Source: Ectobius pallidus
Taxonomy: Eukaryota > Arthropoda > Insecta > Blattodea > Ectobiidae
DNA length: 64,000 nucleotides
Direction: 5' to 3'
Assembly: GCA_964059195.1 (NCBI GenBank)
Contig: CAXKWD010000005.1
Location: 46,949,825-47,013,824, forward strand
Part shown: piece by piece, positions 10,805-21,134 of the stretch
Position numbering within the stretch: position 1 is the first letter of the stretch
Layout: every line of letters begins with the position of its first letter
Program-made: the position numbers and the translations under genes
The notes under the pieces: generated by a model
Database searches by the model: none
What the model was told of the DNA's origin: nothing
What the model saw: only the letters and a program-made list of their open reading frames with translations

Positions 10805-13800
10805 CTAGTCTTCTGAGTCATGGATAGGTAAAGGTGCCAATTTAACAATTGGCCTCTTAAATAAACCTGAGGGGGTACGAACAGTAACCACCCTGACAAG
10901 GGAATCAGGACCAGGATGAACCTTTTCAATAACACCCATAATCCATCTCAGAGGAGGAACGTTGTCTTCCATTACTAAGACTGGAGTGCCTATTGACACA
11001 TTAGGCATAGTTCTAGTCCATTTAGACTTCCTTTGAAGCGAATGGAGATAATCAGATGACCATCTCTTCCAAATACAGGTCACCAAATGATTAAGATTGT
11101 TCCAACGGGAACGGAGAGTATACCCGCCAGAAAGATCTGGACTAGGTAAAGATATAATAGCCTTTCCAATAAGGAAATGGCCAGGAGTAATAAAAGTAGA
11201 GTCATTGACGTCCTCGTACAGGGTGGTAAGAGGGCGTGAATTCAATAGAGACTCTATCTGAATGAGAAGAGTAGACATCTCTTCATAGTCAAAATTAAAA
11301 GAAGGTGCCATCCTATTAAGATGAATTTTCATCGAACGAACAGCAGCTTCATGAAGACCTCCCATATGTGGCGAATGAGGAGGTAGGAAATTCCATTTAA
11401 TATGTAGGTGAGAAGTGGCATCCTGAATAATAGATTGATAATCATTAGATTGGAGTAGCTTGACAAGATTCTGTAAGTCAACCTTAGCACCAATGAAATT
11501 ACTACCATTATCAGACGTAATGGAAGCAGGTGTGCCACGACGACAAGTAAATCTGGCGAAGGCAGAAAGAAAAGCACGAGCTGTGAGAGCGGTAACCAGC
11601 TCAATATGAACTGCCTTCGTAGACATACATACAAAGATAGCTATGTAAGCTTTGATACGAGTCTTTGAGCGAGGACCTCCATATTTGATGGAGTACGGCC
11701 CAGCGTAATCAACGCTAACATCATTGAATGCAGATGTATAATTAACCCTTTCAGAGGGCAAGTCAGCCATCTTTTGCTGAAATGGCTGAGGATTAAAGCG
11801 TAAGCATTTAACACAGGTTCTCAAAACACTGCGGATAGTCTTACGAAGAGAAAATATCCAAAATTTCTCTCTTAAATGAGACATGATTAGTTGAGGTCCA
11901 GCATGCAACAATCTAATATGAGTATAATAAATAAGGTGCCTAGTAAATCCATGTTTAGCTGGCAATAGCATCTGATGCTTGTGTTCAAACGTTAAGTTGG
12001 AATTTTTGAGGCGTCCACCAACTCGAAGGATACCATCTTGAAGCATGAAAGGGCTAAACTGATGTAGCTTGCTAGTAATCGATACTTCAAGATCAGTGGA
12101 AAGAGATTGAATCTCCTTGGAATAAACTTGACGCTGAATTATTTTAACACAGCAGTTGATTGAATTCTCGATTTCAATAGGTAACAATGGACCTTCAAAT
12201 CGAGTCTGAGCCTTACGGCAATTATTGGCAAATCTCAAAATGAAAGCCATAATGCGAAAAGTCTTTAAATAACTGAACTTAGCTAACCAAGTGCTAAGGT
12301 CAGAAACATCAGACTCAATAAGAGCCACAACCTTCAGTTCTGGAGGCGGAGTAGAATGAGAGGGAGAATACTTAGCAGTACAATCCTCAATAGCAGGTTC
12401 CATATGACCCAGTTCTTCATATTCAGACATAAACTTGCAATTCTCTAAATGGAGAGAGGGATTAGAAGATAATCGCTTCTCCAAAGAACGAAACCTTTTT
12501 AAAGCTTGGGCTTTAGTACTGCCCAAAGTCTCTGGGGCAACCGGAAAGGGAAGCTTCACAATATACCTCCCATCAGAATCTCTCTGAGTAGTGTCTAAGA
12601 AATGCTTCTCACAGAAGGACTCGTCAGGAAAAGGAGCACAATTAGAAACCTTCTCTGACTCCCAAAATTTAGTGAGTTGATTACTAACATCTTCATTAGA
12701 AGTTAGGAGGGCTGAATAATTGGCATAAGTTTCCCCAGAATTAGCAGGTTCGAATATGGGAGACTCATTCTGATTGAATCGCTTCTCGCAATGAGTCAAA
12801 TGAGTATGAGGACGTTGGGGAGAAGGAGGCAAATTGCCTGATAGATACCAGCCTAGCCTGGAATTCTGAATGGTGGGATAGTTGGGGGCAGATATCTGAC
12901 CAGGAGCTATGATTTGGGAAAAGATTTCAACTCCCAAGAGCAGTTCAACATATTTAGGTTTATTAAACTGCAGACCAGCTAATTGCAGATTGGGGGGAAT
13001 ATTCCATCCCTGAATGTCAATTGAGTGTTTTGGAAACTTGGATGTGGAGATTTTTGGGATAACAATAGCCTCAGTATCATAGTGCCAAGGAGTGGTACGA
13101 GATTTAAGTGATATCGATGCAAGCCTTTGTGTGCTTACATTAGTGGATAGTACACCAGCCAGCGTAGTGCGATGAGGTAAAGTAGACAAGCCTAACTGTT
13201 TAAATAACTTCTTACTGATTAGGTTACAGTCAGAACCGCTATCTAGAAGCGCTGTAGTCTCTACAGCACGACCATTTATGTCAAGAATTACCACAGTGGC
13301 CGTGGGAAGCAGACATTTCTGCTGTGATTTTCCAGAGGACATTACATTGACTGTATTTTCTGCCGGCGAATTATTAGAAGCAGGATTGTGCAAATAATTA
13401 CTGTGTTTTGCGTTGCAAATACTGCAACGAAAGTCACTACAATTGGATTCATGGCCGTTTGCGCCAAGGCAAACACGACAACAATTGTGATCTTTCACAA
13501 ATTGATCACGATGCACAAATTTCATTGTCTTGAACTTGTCACAGCGATAGAGAGGATGTTGCGCATTATGACAACAAATACAATTGTTTCTCGTGGGCTG
13601 ATGCTTGACCTTAGCTTTGGTAGTGAGAGCAGAAGCAGGCGCAGATTTAGCAGACTGACTACGCAGGGCTGCCTCCGTCATCTGCAACACCCTGACTCTC
13701 GACTCCAAAAAACTAAACAAATCTTCGAGTTTAGGGAGCCTACCAAGTTTAATTGAGGACTCCCAATCCTTGATTAGACTTACAGGGAGCTTATCCACAA

Positions 13801-15166
13801 TTATACGTGAAATGATGAGGTCAGACAAGGAAACCTCAGTATTCAAAGCGTGCAGAGCATGCACGGTGCTTACAAAATGGTCCAAGTAGCGTTGAAGCGA
13901 CTCTGCGGAAGACCCTACTATGGCGGGTGCAGAGAATAAATGATCTAAGTGCGTATTTGCAATCAAACGATCATTGTCAAACCTTTCTGCTAAGGTTTTC
14001 CAAGCCACTTCGAAAGTAGCAGATGAAACGGGAATATTTTGTATAACAGTCATCACTTCAGGTGACAAACATGATTTTAGATATTGGAATTTATCCATAT
14101 CTGAAATGTGGCTGTGATTTATGATGAGGGATGTAAAGGTATCCCTGAACTCAATCCAATTCCTAGGATCGCCGGAAAATTGAGGTAATTTTAATTCCGG
14201 GAGTTTGGGCAAATTAGGGAGATGAGAGTCGAGCGATGAACGCTGGCTAATTGATTGAGATTGTTCAGACTCATACAATAACTTGTTGTCGAGAATGAGT
14301 GAATCAATAAATAAAAAGGCAGCAGCATATTCGCTTTGAATATGTTGTTCTAGCTGCTCAGCCTCCTGATCCGAAACATCAAAGAATTGAGGACTTTCAT
14401 CCCTATATCTATCCATAAGCCTTTGACGTTCGGAACGATGGAACAAAGCCTTACGGTATGAGAGTTTATCTTGAATCTCAAATTCATGTATAGTTTGAAA
14501 TGTATTGAAGAGCTGAACCCTTAACCGTTCAAAACTAGCAAGAGCCTTAGCTTTAGCCTCGGCGGCAATAGCTTTAGCTTCGGCCCTTTCTTGCTCGGCA
14601 ATAGCCTTAGCCTCAGCTTCTTTGCGTTCGGCTTTAGCCCTCTCTTGCTCGGCAATAGCTTTAGCCTCAGCTCTTTCTTGCTCGGCAATAGCCTTAGCCT
14701 CAGCTTCTTTGCGTTCGGCTTTAGCCCTCTCTTGCTCGGCAATAGCTTTAGCCTCAGCTTCTTTGCGTTCGGCTATAGCCCTAGCCTCGGCTTCTTTGCG
14801 TTCGGCTATAGCCTTCTCTTGCTCGGCAATAGCTCTAGCCTCGGCTTTTTCGCGGTCGGCAATAGCTTTATTGAAAGAAGTAACCTGTTTATTATAATAT
14901 TGAGTAGCTCGCTTAATAACTTGCTCTACATCTAATCTGTAAGCTTCTTCATGTTCAGAGTAAGCTAGCTCGTCTATTTCAGATTGAACTTTATCATATT
15001 CATTTTCAAACTGGTCTAGTTTACTTTTAAAATTCAAGAAGTCTTGGTAAGATCCTTCATCATCAATAACTGAATTAAGGATATCATTAGCCTTACGCGT
15101 GATCTTCGCCTTTATGGGAGTACGCTTAGCCTTAAGGGACTTTAAAACAGCCTCAGGATTATCCAT
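10805..15166 (-). CDS. BEL/Pao Gag-protease-integrase polyprotein with RT/RNase H deleted in frame (1453 aa)
   Basis: I choose the Met at 15166 (MDNPEAVLKS) over one 12 codons upstream. Residues 1-210 are charged coiled coil with an Ala/Glu/Lys-rich repeat. A Gag block follows (LPQFSGDPRNWIEFRDTF, a DUF1759-type signature), then Cys/His knuckles (CICCHNAQHPLYRC, CRVCLGANGHESNC). An aspartic protease has LLDSGSDCNLI, with the Asp near residue 642. After SRLGWYLSG and a stretch that normally leads into RT, the protein goes from EELGHM (about 12403) through some 30 unrelated residues to FSYLKTFRIMAF (about 12285), which lies downstream of RNase H in the first BEL copy. About 1.4-1.5 kb is thus missing, with no YVDD or RNase H motifs. 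Integrase is intact: H2C2 finger, VDYAGP, SDNGSNFIG, GGLHEAAVRSMK, then the C-terminal RPIVKLAPLP. There are no stops or frameshifts. Confidence 0.93.
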   Translation of the reverse strand: MDNPEAVLKSLKAKRTPIKAKITRKANDILNSVIDDEGSYQDFLNFKSKLDQFENEYDKVQSEIDELAYSEHEEAYRLDVEQVIKRATQYYNKQVTSFNKAIADREKAEARAIAEQEKAIAERKEAEARAIAERKEAEAKAIAEQERAKAERKEAEAKAIAEQERAEAKAIAEQERAKAERKEAEAKAIAEQERAEAKAIAAEAKAKALASFERLRVQLFNTFQTIHEFEIQDKLSYRKALFHRSERQRLMDRYRDESPQFFDVSDQEAEQLEQHIQSEYAAAFLFIDSLILDNKLLYESEQSQSISQRSSLDSHLPNLPKLPELKLPQFSGDPRNWIEFRDTFTSLIINHSHISDMDKFQYLKSCLSPEVMTVIQNIPVSSATFEVAWKTLAERFDNDRLIANTHLDHLFSAPAIVGSSAESLQRYLDHFVSTVHALHALNTEVSLSDLIISRIIVDKLPVSLIKDWESSIKLGRLPKLEDLFSFLESRVRVLQMTEAALRSQSAKSAPASALTTKAKVKHQPTRNNCICCHNAQHPLYRCDKFKTMKFVHRDQFVKDHNCCRVCLGANGHESNCSDFRCSICNAKHSNYLHNPASNNSPAENTVNVMSSGKSQQKCLLPTATVVILDINGRAVETTALLDSGSDCNLISKKLFKQLGLSTLPHRTTLAGVLSTNVSTQRLASISLKSRTTPWHYDTEAIVIPKISTSKFPKHSIDIQGWNIPPNLQLAGLQFNKPKYVELLLGVEIFSQIIAPGQISAPNYPTIQNSRLGWYLSGNLPPSPQRPHTHLTHCEKRFNQNESPIFEPANSGETYANYSALLTSNEDVSNQLTKFWESEKVSNCAPFPDESFCEKHFLDTTQRDSDGRYIVKLPFPVAPETLGSTKAQALKRFRSLEKRLSSNPSLHLENCKFMSEYEELGHMEPAIEDCTAKYSPSHSTPPPELKVVALIESDVSDLSTWLAKFSYLKTFRIMAFILRFANNCRKAQTRFEGPLLPIEIENSINCCVKIIQRQVYSKEIQSLSTDLEVSITSKLHQFSPFMLQDGILRVGGRLKNSNLTFEHKHQMLLPAKHGFTRHLIYYTHIRLLHAGPQLIMSHLREKFWIFSLRKTIRSVLRTCVKCLRFNPQPFQQKMADLPSERVNYTSAFNDVSVDYAGPYSIKYGGPRSKTRIKAYIAIFVCMSTKAVHIELVTALTARAFLSAFARFTCRRGTPASITSDNGSNFIGAKVDLQNLVKLLQSNDYQSIIQDATSHLHIKWNFLPPHSPHMGGLHEAAVRSMKIHLNRMAPSFNFDYEEMSTLLIQIESLLNSRPLTTLYEDVNDSTFITPGHFLIGKAIISLPSPDLSGGYTLRSRWNNLNHLVTCIWKRWSSDYLHSLQRKSKWTRTMPNVSIGTPVLVMEDNVPPLRWIMGVIEKVHPGPDSLVRVVTVRTPSGLFKRPIVKLAPLPIHDSED
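14565..14865 (-). repeat. Intragenic tandem repeat encoding an Ala/Glu/Lys coiled coil
   Basis: The Gag N-terminus contains repeated AEQERAKAERKEAEAKAI-type units. At DNA level the plus strand repeats TTGCTCGGCAATAGC and TCAGCTTCTTTGCGTTCGGC in alternating order. The units are multiples of three, so the frame is kept. It is probably variable between copies of the element. Confidence 0.85.
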
Positions 15167-15274
15167 GATGTGATATTCGCAATTAATTGTCCAAAAAATC
15201 ACAATACTTCACTTATTGAAGTTGGGAACCTGAGCTAAGTCTAAGGTCAATTGTTGCCCGCATTCGGGACAAAA

Positions 15275-15372
15275 CACATGATAAGTGTAACTGGTTTTAC
15301 AAAGGTAAGTACAAGCGTGTAACACATGAAAAGTGTAACTGGTTTTACAAAGGTAAGTACAAGTGTGTAAAT
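15275..15372 (-). repeat. Two-copy 48-bp repeat in the BEL leader
   Basis: GTGTAACTGGTTTTACAAAG followed by GTAAGTACAAG occurs at about 15285 and again 48 bp later. It lies in the 540-bp untranslated leader between the 5' LTR and the polyprotein start. It may be part of a packaging or regulatory region, but nothing shows that directly. Confidence 0.8.
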
Positions 15373-15682
15373 ACAAATACCCTTGAAAACATTCACTGAA
15401 ATCAGCTGTTGAAAATGGCCTCACACGTGTAAAACACGGAGGCGAAGCACTAAAATTAGCTTGAATGATAAAGATGTAGTAATATCTACTACGCTCAAAC
15501 TGACCTAAATGGTCAGGAGAAGAACAATGTGCTTCAATAGTCAATAATATAGTTAAATATAGTGCTCAAACAGCAATATCTGGAGCACCAACAGCTTTAA
15601 AGAATGAACTTATATTGAATAAGTCCGGGCGGAATGAAAAAATAGTGTCGTTTACAATAAGTCTGTTACAATAGAGGTTCCA

Positions 15683-15702
15683 TCCGGCCCGGAAAGGTAC
15701 CA
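15683..15702 (-). promoter_or_regulatory. Candidate primer-binding site of the BEL element
   Basis: Four bases inside the 5' LTR the element reads TGGTACCTTTCCGGGCC, beginning with the TGG that would pair with a tRNA CCA end. The tRNA species was not identified, so this rests on position and the TGG only. Confidence 0.5.
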
Positions 15703-15706
15703 AAAA

Positions 15707-16768
15707 TGTATAACGTGCATCTCAGCGGACTGTATGCATAGATAATTAGGGCTGATTAAAATCAAAATGCACGCCATACATTCGAATAGAAAATAAAATA
15801 ATAGGTTTACAAGAAAACAAAAACCATAGGCGATGTAACACGACACTGAATTCTTCTTAAGCACAATCACTCACTAATTCTTGTTTGATGTCTTGACGAT
15901 CTTCTAAAGCTGAGATGATTGAATCCGCCCAATAAAAAACCTTGTTGGTTTCAATACAGATTTATTTAAAATTCCAGAGGACCACTCGACTTGATACGTC
16001 GAGAACTTGTAATTATTAATTAAGCATATACATATAGCAATTGTATGCTATAAAATTGATTTACAGTTAATCTTGAAATGTCTTTTAATCTCAAGTCACA
16101 AACGCAATACTAATGTCAATAAATTAATTTGCGTTGTGTAGCATCAAAGCAATATTCAAATATTTATGAATGTTAAAATCTTTTAAACACTCACTTGTGA
16201 AATAACTCCTTCTTGTAACGAATATCACTACAGGAAATAATCCTGAAGTCCAATCAAGTAATATTAAAGCTAGTAGATAAGCTTAGCAGCGACGTAGAAG
16301 AAATTCACCATTTTGCGGCGAATAATAATTAGAACTGCTTCTGTGCAGATAAAATTAATGTTGATAATTCCTTGAATCGTTGTAAACAGATTCCAAGACG
16401 AATAAGTATTATTAGCTGCTGCTAGCTGCATCCAGAGAGAATTGAAAATCCTTTCAGAGGATTACACAATAGACGACGAAGGAAGAAGAATGAAGAAGTA
16501 AGTTTTGAATTGAAAATAATGATTAGTAACAATACTAAAGAATCAATCCCATTGGACGAAGATAAAAACGATTAGGCAATTTAAAGACAAAAGATTGTAT
16601 TTTGACAATAAAAATAATAATTACTAGAAGGCCGTGAGAAAAATTACATTGAATAAAATCTTACCAAGGCCGAAAAAAGACAAGAATAATTATTAAAAGA
16701 TTATTATAGAAGGCCAAGAAAAAAATAAAAAACTCCATCAAATCTCAAGTATCAAACATAACTGAACA
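15707..16768 (-). repeat. 5' LTR of the RT-less BEL element
   Basis: This 1062-bp partner of 9583-10644 drives transcription leftward, into the polyprotein on the minus strand. It has the same TGTTCAG...TTATACA ends (element sense) and is followed by the target duplication AACGT at 16769-16773. Confidence 0.95.
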
Positions 16769-16773
16769 AACGT

Positions 16774-17530
16774 TACCCTAATATTTCTAATTATTTTTGC
16801 TGTCAGTAATGTGTAAAACAATCTTCTGACATCATTTTTTTCATTAGCACATTAGGTCCAGGTGTCGACAGAATTATAGAGGTACAAACCCGGAATCGAT
16901 TCATGCCTAGGTGAATCTCTTTTCTGTGGAATACAACATTATATATCTTCAGGTAAGACTGAAAACGTGTCCTCATTAGACAAATCTTTAAAAACACCTG
17001 TATTCTTAATGGAGTTATATTCAATACCACCTGATTTATTTTACCTTGGACACTGAAAAATTGTAAAGAAAGATTTCTTTTCGGTGAATGCGAAAACTAA
17101 ATTTAGCCACGAAATAATTTTTGCGTTATGCTTGAGGTTATGTATTATTAAGATACGCTCGTTAACACCTAGTCTTATGTTCTTTTTTAAATAACTTCCT
17201 ACGATACGAGTGAAAATTTTATTTTTTACCAATACTTTTACATAGCTTCCCACTTAAGATTCACTTTAGGATTTTACTAGAGATGGTAAATAGATTGCGT
17301 GTAAATAAGATCAGGTAAACTGATATAACAAAGTGAAAGATGGAGTTAATAGGTCATATTTCAGAGAGTATTGATTTTTAGACCACGGTTTCTTGAGAAA
17401 GTTTGATAAGAATATGTGAAGAAGTAAGTTGGACATCTAGAATATTAACAGAACGAAATTGCAACAAATTGCTCACGTCAACAATAAGCCTATTTTTTAA
17501 TTTTTGTCAAAACTTCTGAAGCCGTACAAA
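16774..17530. other. Intron sequence, nothing recognised
   Basis: This is the old flank of the BEL insertion. It has short frames on the minus strand (16803-17253) without family resemblance. Confidence 0.5.
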
Positions 17531-17531
17531 G

Positions 17532-17566
17532 GTTAGATAATGCACATTGTGCGCGATTCCTTAATT
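17532..17566 (+). repeat. SINE tail fragment
   Basis: TGCACATTGTGCGCGATTCC followed by TTAATTA is the reverse complement of the 3' part of the SINE at 32392-32566. The tRNA-derived head is missing. Confidence 0.65.
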
Positions 17567-18285
17567 ATATTTCTATCTTATCTGGAAGTGACTAAACATC
17601 AATGTTAATAAGTGGATGAATAACCTGTCGTAGATGTGATTGACGTCAAAGTTATCCAGCCAGTATTTCCATACTTAAGGGGCAGCTAGAAACACCTAAA
17701 TTTGCATACTTTTGCAGTTAGATGAGCCAATATTACTGCCAAATTCTACGATTCGAGCTGTCATGGTGTTTAAAAATTATATAATCTGAGGGAAAAAATC
17801 TAATTTAATATATTGGCATAACCGAAGGATTAACGACAAAAAGTCATATTACCAAACTTGTAAATCTATAAAAATCCGTTACTGCTGGTGCATTCAGTTT
17901 TTTATACGACTTACCGATTTGCTACTATAAGTCTTAAAGAAGGTCTACATAGGCCTCAAAGTTGTGTCTGGTTTTTTAATATTTTTCGAGGGTAAAATAG
18001 ATCAAATTTAATAATTTTGGAATATTTCCGTCAGTTACATGGTATAAGGTATAAGTATGCCAAATTTCAATTTTTTGGCTCATGGAAAAGTGGGAAACAA
18101 TTAAGTGAATGATTGAGTTCCATGAGACTTTGTAGTTAGTGATTTGCTAGTTTTAAACTGCTAATTGGGCGTTATTCCTGTACCGGTGAACTGATTAGGT
18201 CCAAAGTCAATAGGATTTATCCTATGAACGTTATACGTGCGTATACTAATAATCTGATAAAACGTATTTCAGTTACCGTGCGGAT
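17567..18285. other. Intron sequence, nothing recognised
   Basis: No coding or repeat feature can be supported. The stretch runs directly into the tetranucleotide tract, as an old LINE 3' end might, but no motif confirms this. Confidence 0.4.
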
Positions 18286-18352
18286 ACACACACAGACAGA
18301 AAGACGGACAGATGAACCGACAGACAGACGGACAGATGGACCGACAGACTTT
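18286..18352 (+). repeat. Degenerate (GACA)n tetranucleotide tract
   Basis: The tract alternates GACAGACAGACGGACAGATG and ACCGACAGAC-type units over about 65 bp, preceded by ACACACACA. Confidence 0.85.
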
Positions 18353-19979
18353 TTACCGTCCATCTTAGGATGCTTTAAGATTTTCTTTATTAGGTAATTT
18401 TTTTTGTAATAATTTATTATATTTGAGAATAATTATGGCCTTTTTTGTCTGGCACTTAATAATCGTTTTAGGTCCATATTTTCTGATAAGCAGCACATGG
18501 TGCCTTGCGATGAATGGAAGCCTGGATATGAGGCAATCGGTCGTGCCCGCTAGTGAAAAGAACATTAAAGTGGAAAATGCTTTTTCGGCGGACGAGTGTG
18601 CATAGTGTGTTGTGTCACAAAAGAGTACTTTAGAATAAATCGAATGTAAAATTTTAAACATTAACTCAAAATCCTTAACGGGGAAAATTATAAATTGTAA
18701 CATTTATTAAGGTTACATAGACAGTCCTAATCACCACCAATACACCTGACATTGAAAATATTTTATTTTAAGTTTTTTACACAAGTTTTTCACACGGTGT
18801 ATAAAAAGGAATGACTTATCGCATTCTATACGCCCACATTCTGTTGCATTACACATTATTGAAATGCAGGGATCTTTATTCTATCTGTCTCTTAGAGCGA
18901 ACAAAGGAGCACAAAGTAGGTACTTTTCATACATTATATTTTGTCCTAAATCTTCACCATTATATTCCTAGAAACGAGTTTTATGCACCACTTTGAAATG
19001 AGGTCTTCATCTTGAATCTCTTAATGTCAGGGTTCATGTATCGTGCTGAACCGGGTGTAAGAAGTTCCTTGTAAAAGCTGGGAAATACTGGTGAAACGAA
19101 CTGCAGGATGTCCAATAAATCCTCTTTCCTTTTACAGCAATGGGAGCAGCTTTTTATAGTTCAGAATTGTTTTCAAATTTGGAATCTTTCCTCTTCTTGC
19201 GAAGGAAACTTGCTGGAATTCGATTTCACTGGAAGATGTTTTGTAGCTTTTTGGGATTTATTAAAATTCAGCCATTTAACTTGCTTCCAATTTAGGAGTC
19301 CTCAATCTTGATTTTCGATACTTTGGTCACTATCTGACTCAATGTATATGTGGCCGAGAAAAAAAATTATGACCTTTCCAGTGTCTCCGAATCTTCTAGA
19401 GCCATCATACACATAGCTGTCCCTATTTTGGTCACTGCAGATGTCTTAACAGATGGTAATACGTTTGAGTGATGGTGTGGATACTGATACAGGCAAGAGC
19501 TGACCCAAAGAAATAAATATTATATATAATCAATCTTCTTAACAAACATAAAACACATAAAACAAGCACATGTCCTGCACTAGCTTCGTGCCATACAAAA
19601 CAATATCTCCGTCCGTTGTCGCAGTGACGAAGGTCCTTAACTGCCTTTATTAAAATGAATTGAACACTGCAGTGAAGGAGTTGGAAGACACTTCTGCATG
19701 TCAAAGGTCACTGTTTTCCTGTAGATTCATCTCTTGAAATGCCTTTGTGAACAGCTTTCATCTCAAAAGCAGCTTCTTCTTCTTTTTGATGTTCAGTTTC
19801 TTTATTGCTTCTTTGTTTACCTATAAAACTTCGGAGATCGATAAAGTAAGATTATCTCAATTCTCTCTTGTACCTTAATGTGTTTATCGAATATTGAATT
19901 TAATGGAATATTTGTTTCAAAAACCCATCTGGTTACTGAAACACCAACACAGTGTTGAATATACTTTCTGACTTTTTCT
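18353..19979. other. Intron sequence, nothing recognised
   Basis: Several short open frames, such as 18365-18703 on the minus strand (112 codons), have no recognisable domain. Nothing else can be supported. Confidence 0.45.
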
Positions 19980-20906
19980 TTATTTCTTCCACTCCATCAT
20001 AATTATGTGAGAACATTGAATAGCAGTGGGCTAAGCGGGTCCCCTTGCAGTACACCATTTTCTTACCTTATCCAAACTGACGTGTCAATGTTGTTCCAGA
20101 CTTGTACATAATTTTCAGCCAACATGTTGATATAAGTTTTAATGTCCATGTGTTTCCTATTATTTTTTCTAGCTTAGCTATTAGAAGCTTTCGATTCACT
20201 GTATCAAACGCCTTCGAATAATCGACGAATACCACGTACAACTTTCCACGGTCTCTGCTTAGTTCTTCGTGTATTTATTTGATTAAACCCTCCGCTACCA
20301 TAAGCGTTGAGCGGCTTTGCCTGAAACCGAACTGTTCATCCGGTAGGAATTTCTCTAAAATTGGACTGATTCTCCTGGTTAACATCTTTGTGAAGATCTT
20401 GAATCCTGTTATTTCCAGAGCCACTCCGCGGTATTCGTCCGGGGATCCTACATCTCCTTTTCCTTTATATAACATTTTTATAGTCGCCTTTCTCCATTCT
20501 TGAGGTATTTCCCCCGTCTCTAAGCATTTATTAAGTAATGCCAGCCACGTGTCTCCCAGTATGTGATAAGACTCCCTCCAGATCTCGTTGCATATTCCAT
20601 CCGTACCGGGGGCTGTTTGCTTTCAATGAGCTAATGGCATTCTTCAGTTCTGTCTTGGTGAAATATGGACTCGGTTCGTTTACAGATTCTCTGTCTATAT
20701 ATTCTGGTCTTGCGTGTTTTTGCGCTATGACTTTTTAAATCTGTGATTCCCATGTCTCAATTGGAATATTAGTAGGAAAGCGCAGTTGTCGTGGTTTAGT
20801 TGCCTGGAAAGGGTCTTTTTCTGCTGATTCCACAATTCTTGCTGCTTCTCTTTCTATATATTCTCCATTTTTATGTTTTACGAGGATTTTGTATTCTCTT
20901 CTCAAT
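19980..20906 (-). mobile_element. LINE ORF2 fragment, inverted 5' part (RT fingers and palm)
   Basis: Reading leftward on the minus strand gives the region before RT (EYIEREAARIVESAEKDPF), APGTDGICNEIW, then MLYKGKGDVGSPDEYRGVAL, FGFRQSRSTL, FVDYSKAFDTVNRKLL and finally GVLQGDPLSPLLFNVL near 20040. These are consecutive reverse transcriptase blocks of a non-LTR retrotransposon, interrupted by a few frameshifts. The next expected block, YADD, is not here. It lies just to the right, on the opposite strand. The copy is defective. Confidence 0.88.
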
Positions 20907-21131
20907 GTCTGATACTGCCAATGTAATCCTATATGCGGACGATATGGCTTTGGCTTCAAACAATAAAGAACAACTTCAGAGGGGCTTTGATGCACTCGTA
21001 ACGTGGCAGAAGCAAATAACCTAAAAAGGAACTACCAGAAAACAGAGTTAGTTGTGTTCAGAAAAGGAGGGAGACCAGCCGAGGGAGATACCAACAAAGA
21101 AACAGCACACGTTCTTATAACTTACCACAAG
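20907..21131 (+). mobile_element. Same LINE, 3' part (RT YADD motif onward) in opposite orientation
   Basis: The plus strand reads SDTANVILYADDMALAS, then EQLQRGFDALVTWQKQ, and after a frameshift NYQKTELVVFRKGGRP. This directly continues the RT sequence whose upstream part is inverted at 19980-20906. It is cut off near 21131, where another LINE begins. Confidence 0.85.
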
Positions 21132-21134
21132 TGA

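Larger units (their letters stand above)
9578..16773 (-). mobile_element. Complete, recently inserted BEL/Pao-type element lacking RT and RNase H
   Basis: The element is bounded by the 5-bp target duplication AACGT (9578-9582 and 16769-16773). It has two 1062-bp LTRs at 9583-10644 and 15707-16768, and a single open polyprotein frame between them on the minus strand. By eye the LTRs differ at only 4 positions, with no indels, so insertion is recent. The internal region has Gag, protease and integrase but no reverse transcriptase or RNase H. Spreading must therefore have used RT supplied by a related element. Confidence 0.95.

Noticed and set aside
13388..13756. 122-codon plus frame
   Set aside because: It is the antisense shadow of the BEL zinc-knuckle region.
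14591..14935. Plus-strand Ala/Ser- or Leu/Phe-rich frames that look like repeat proteins
   Set aside because: They are antisense readings of the coiled-coil repeat in the BEL Gag.
20926..21024. Independent small ORF with YADD
   Set aside because: It is the continuation of the inverted LINE at 19980-20906.
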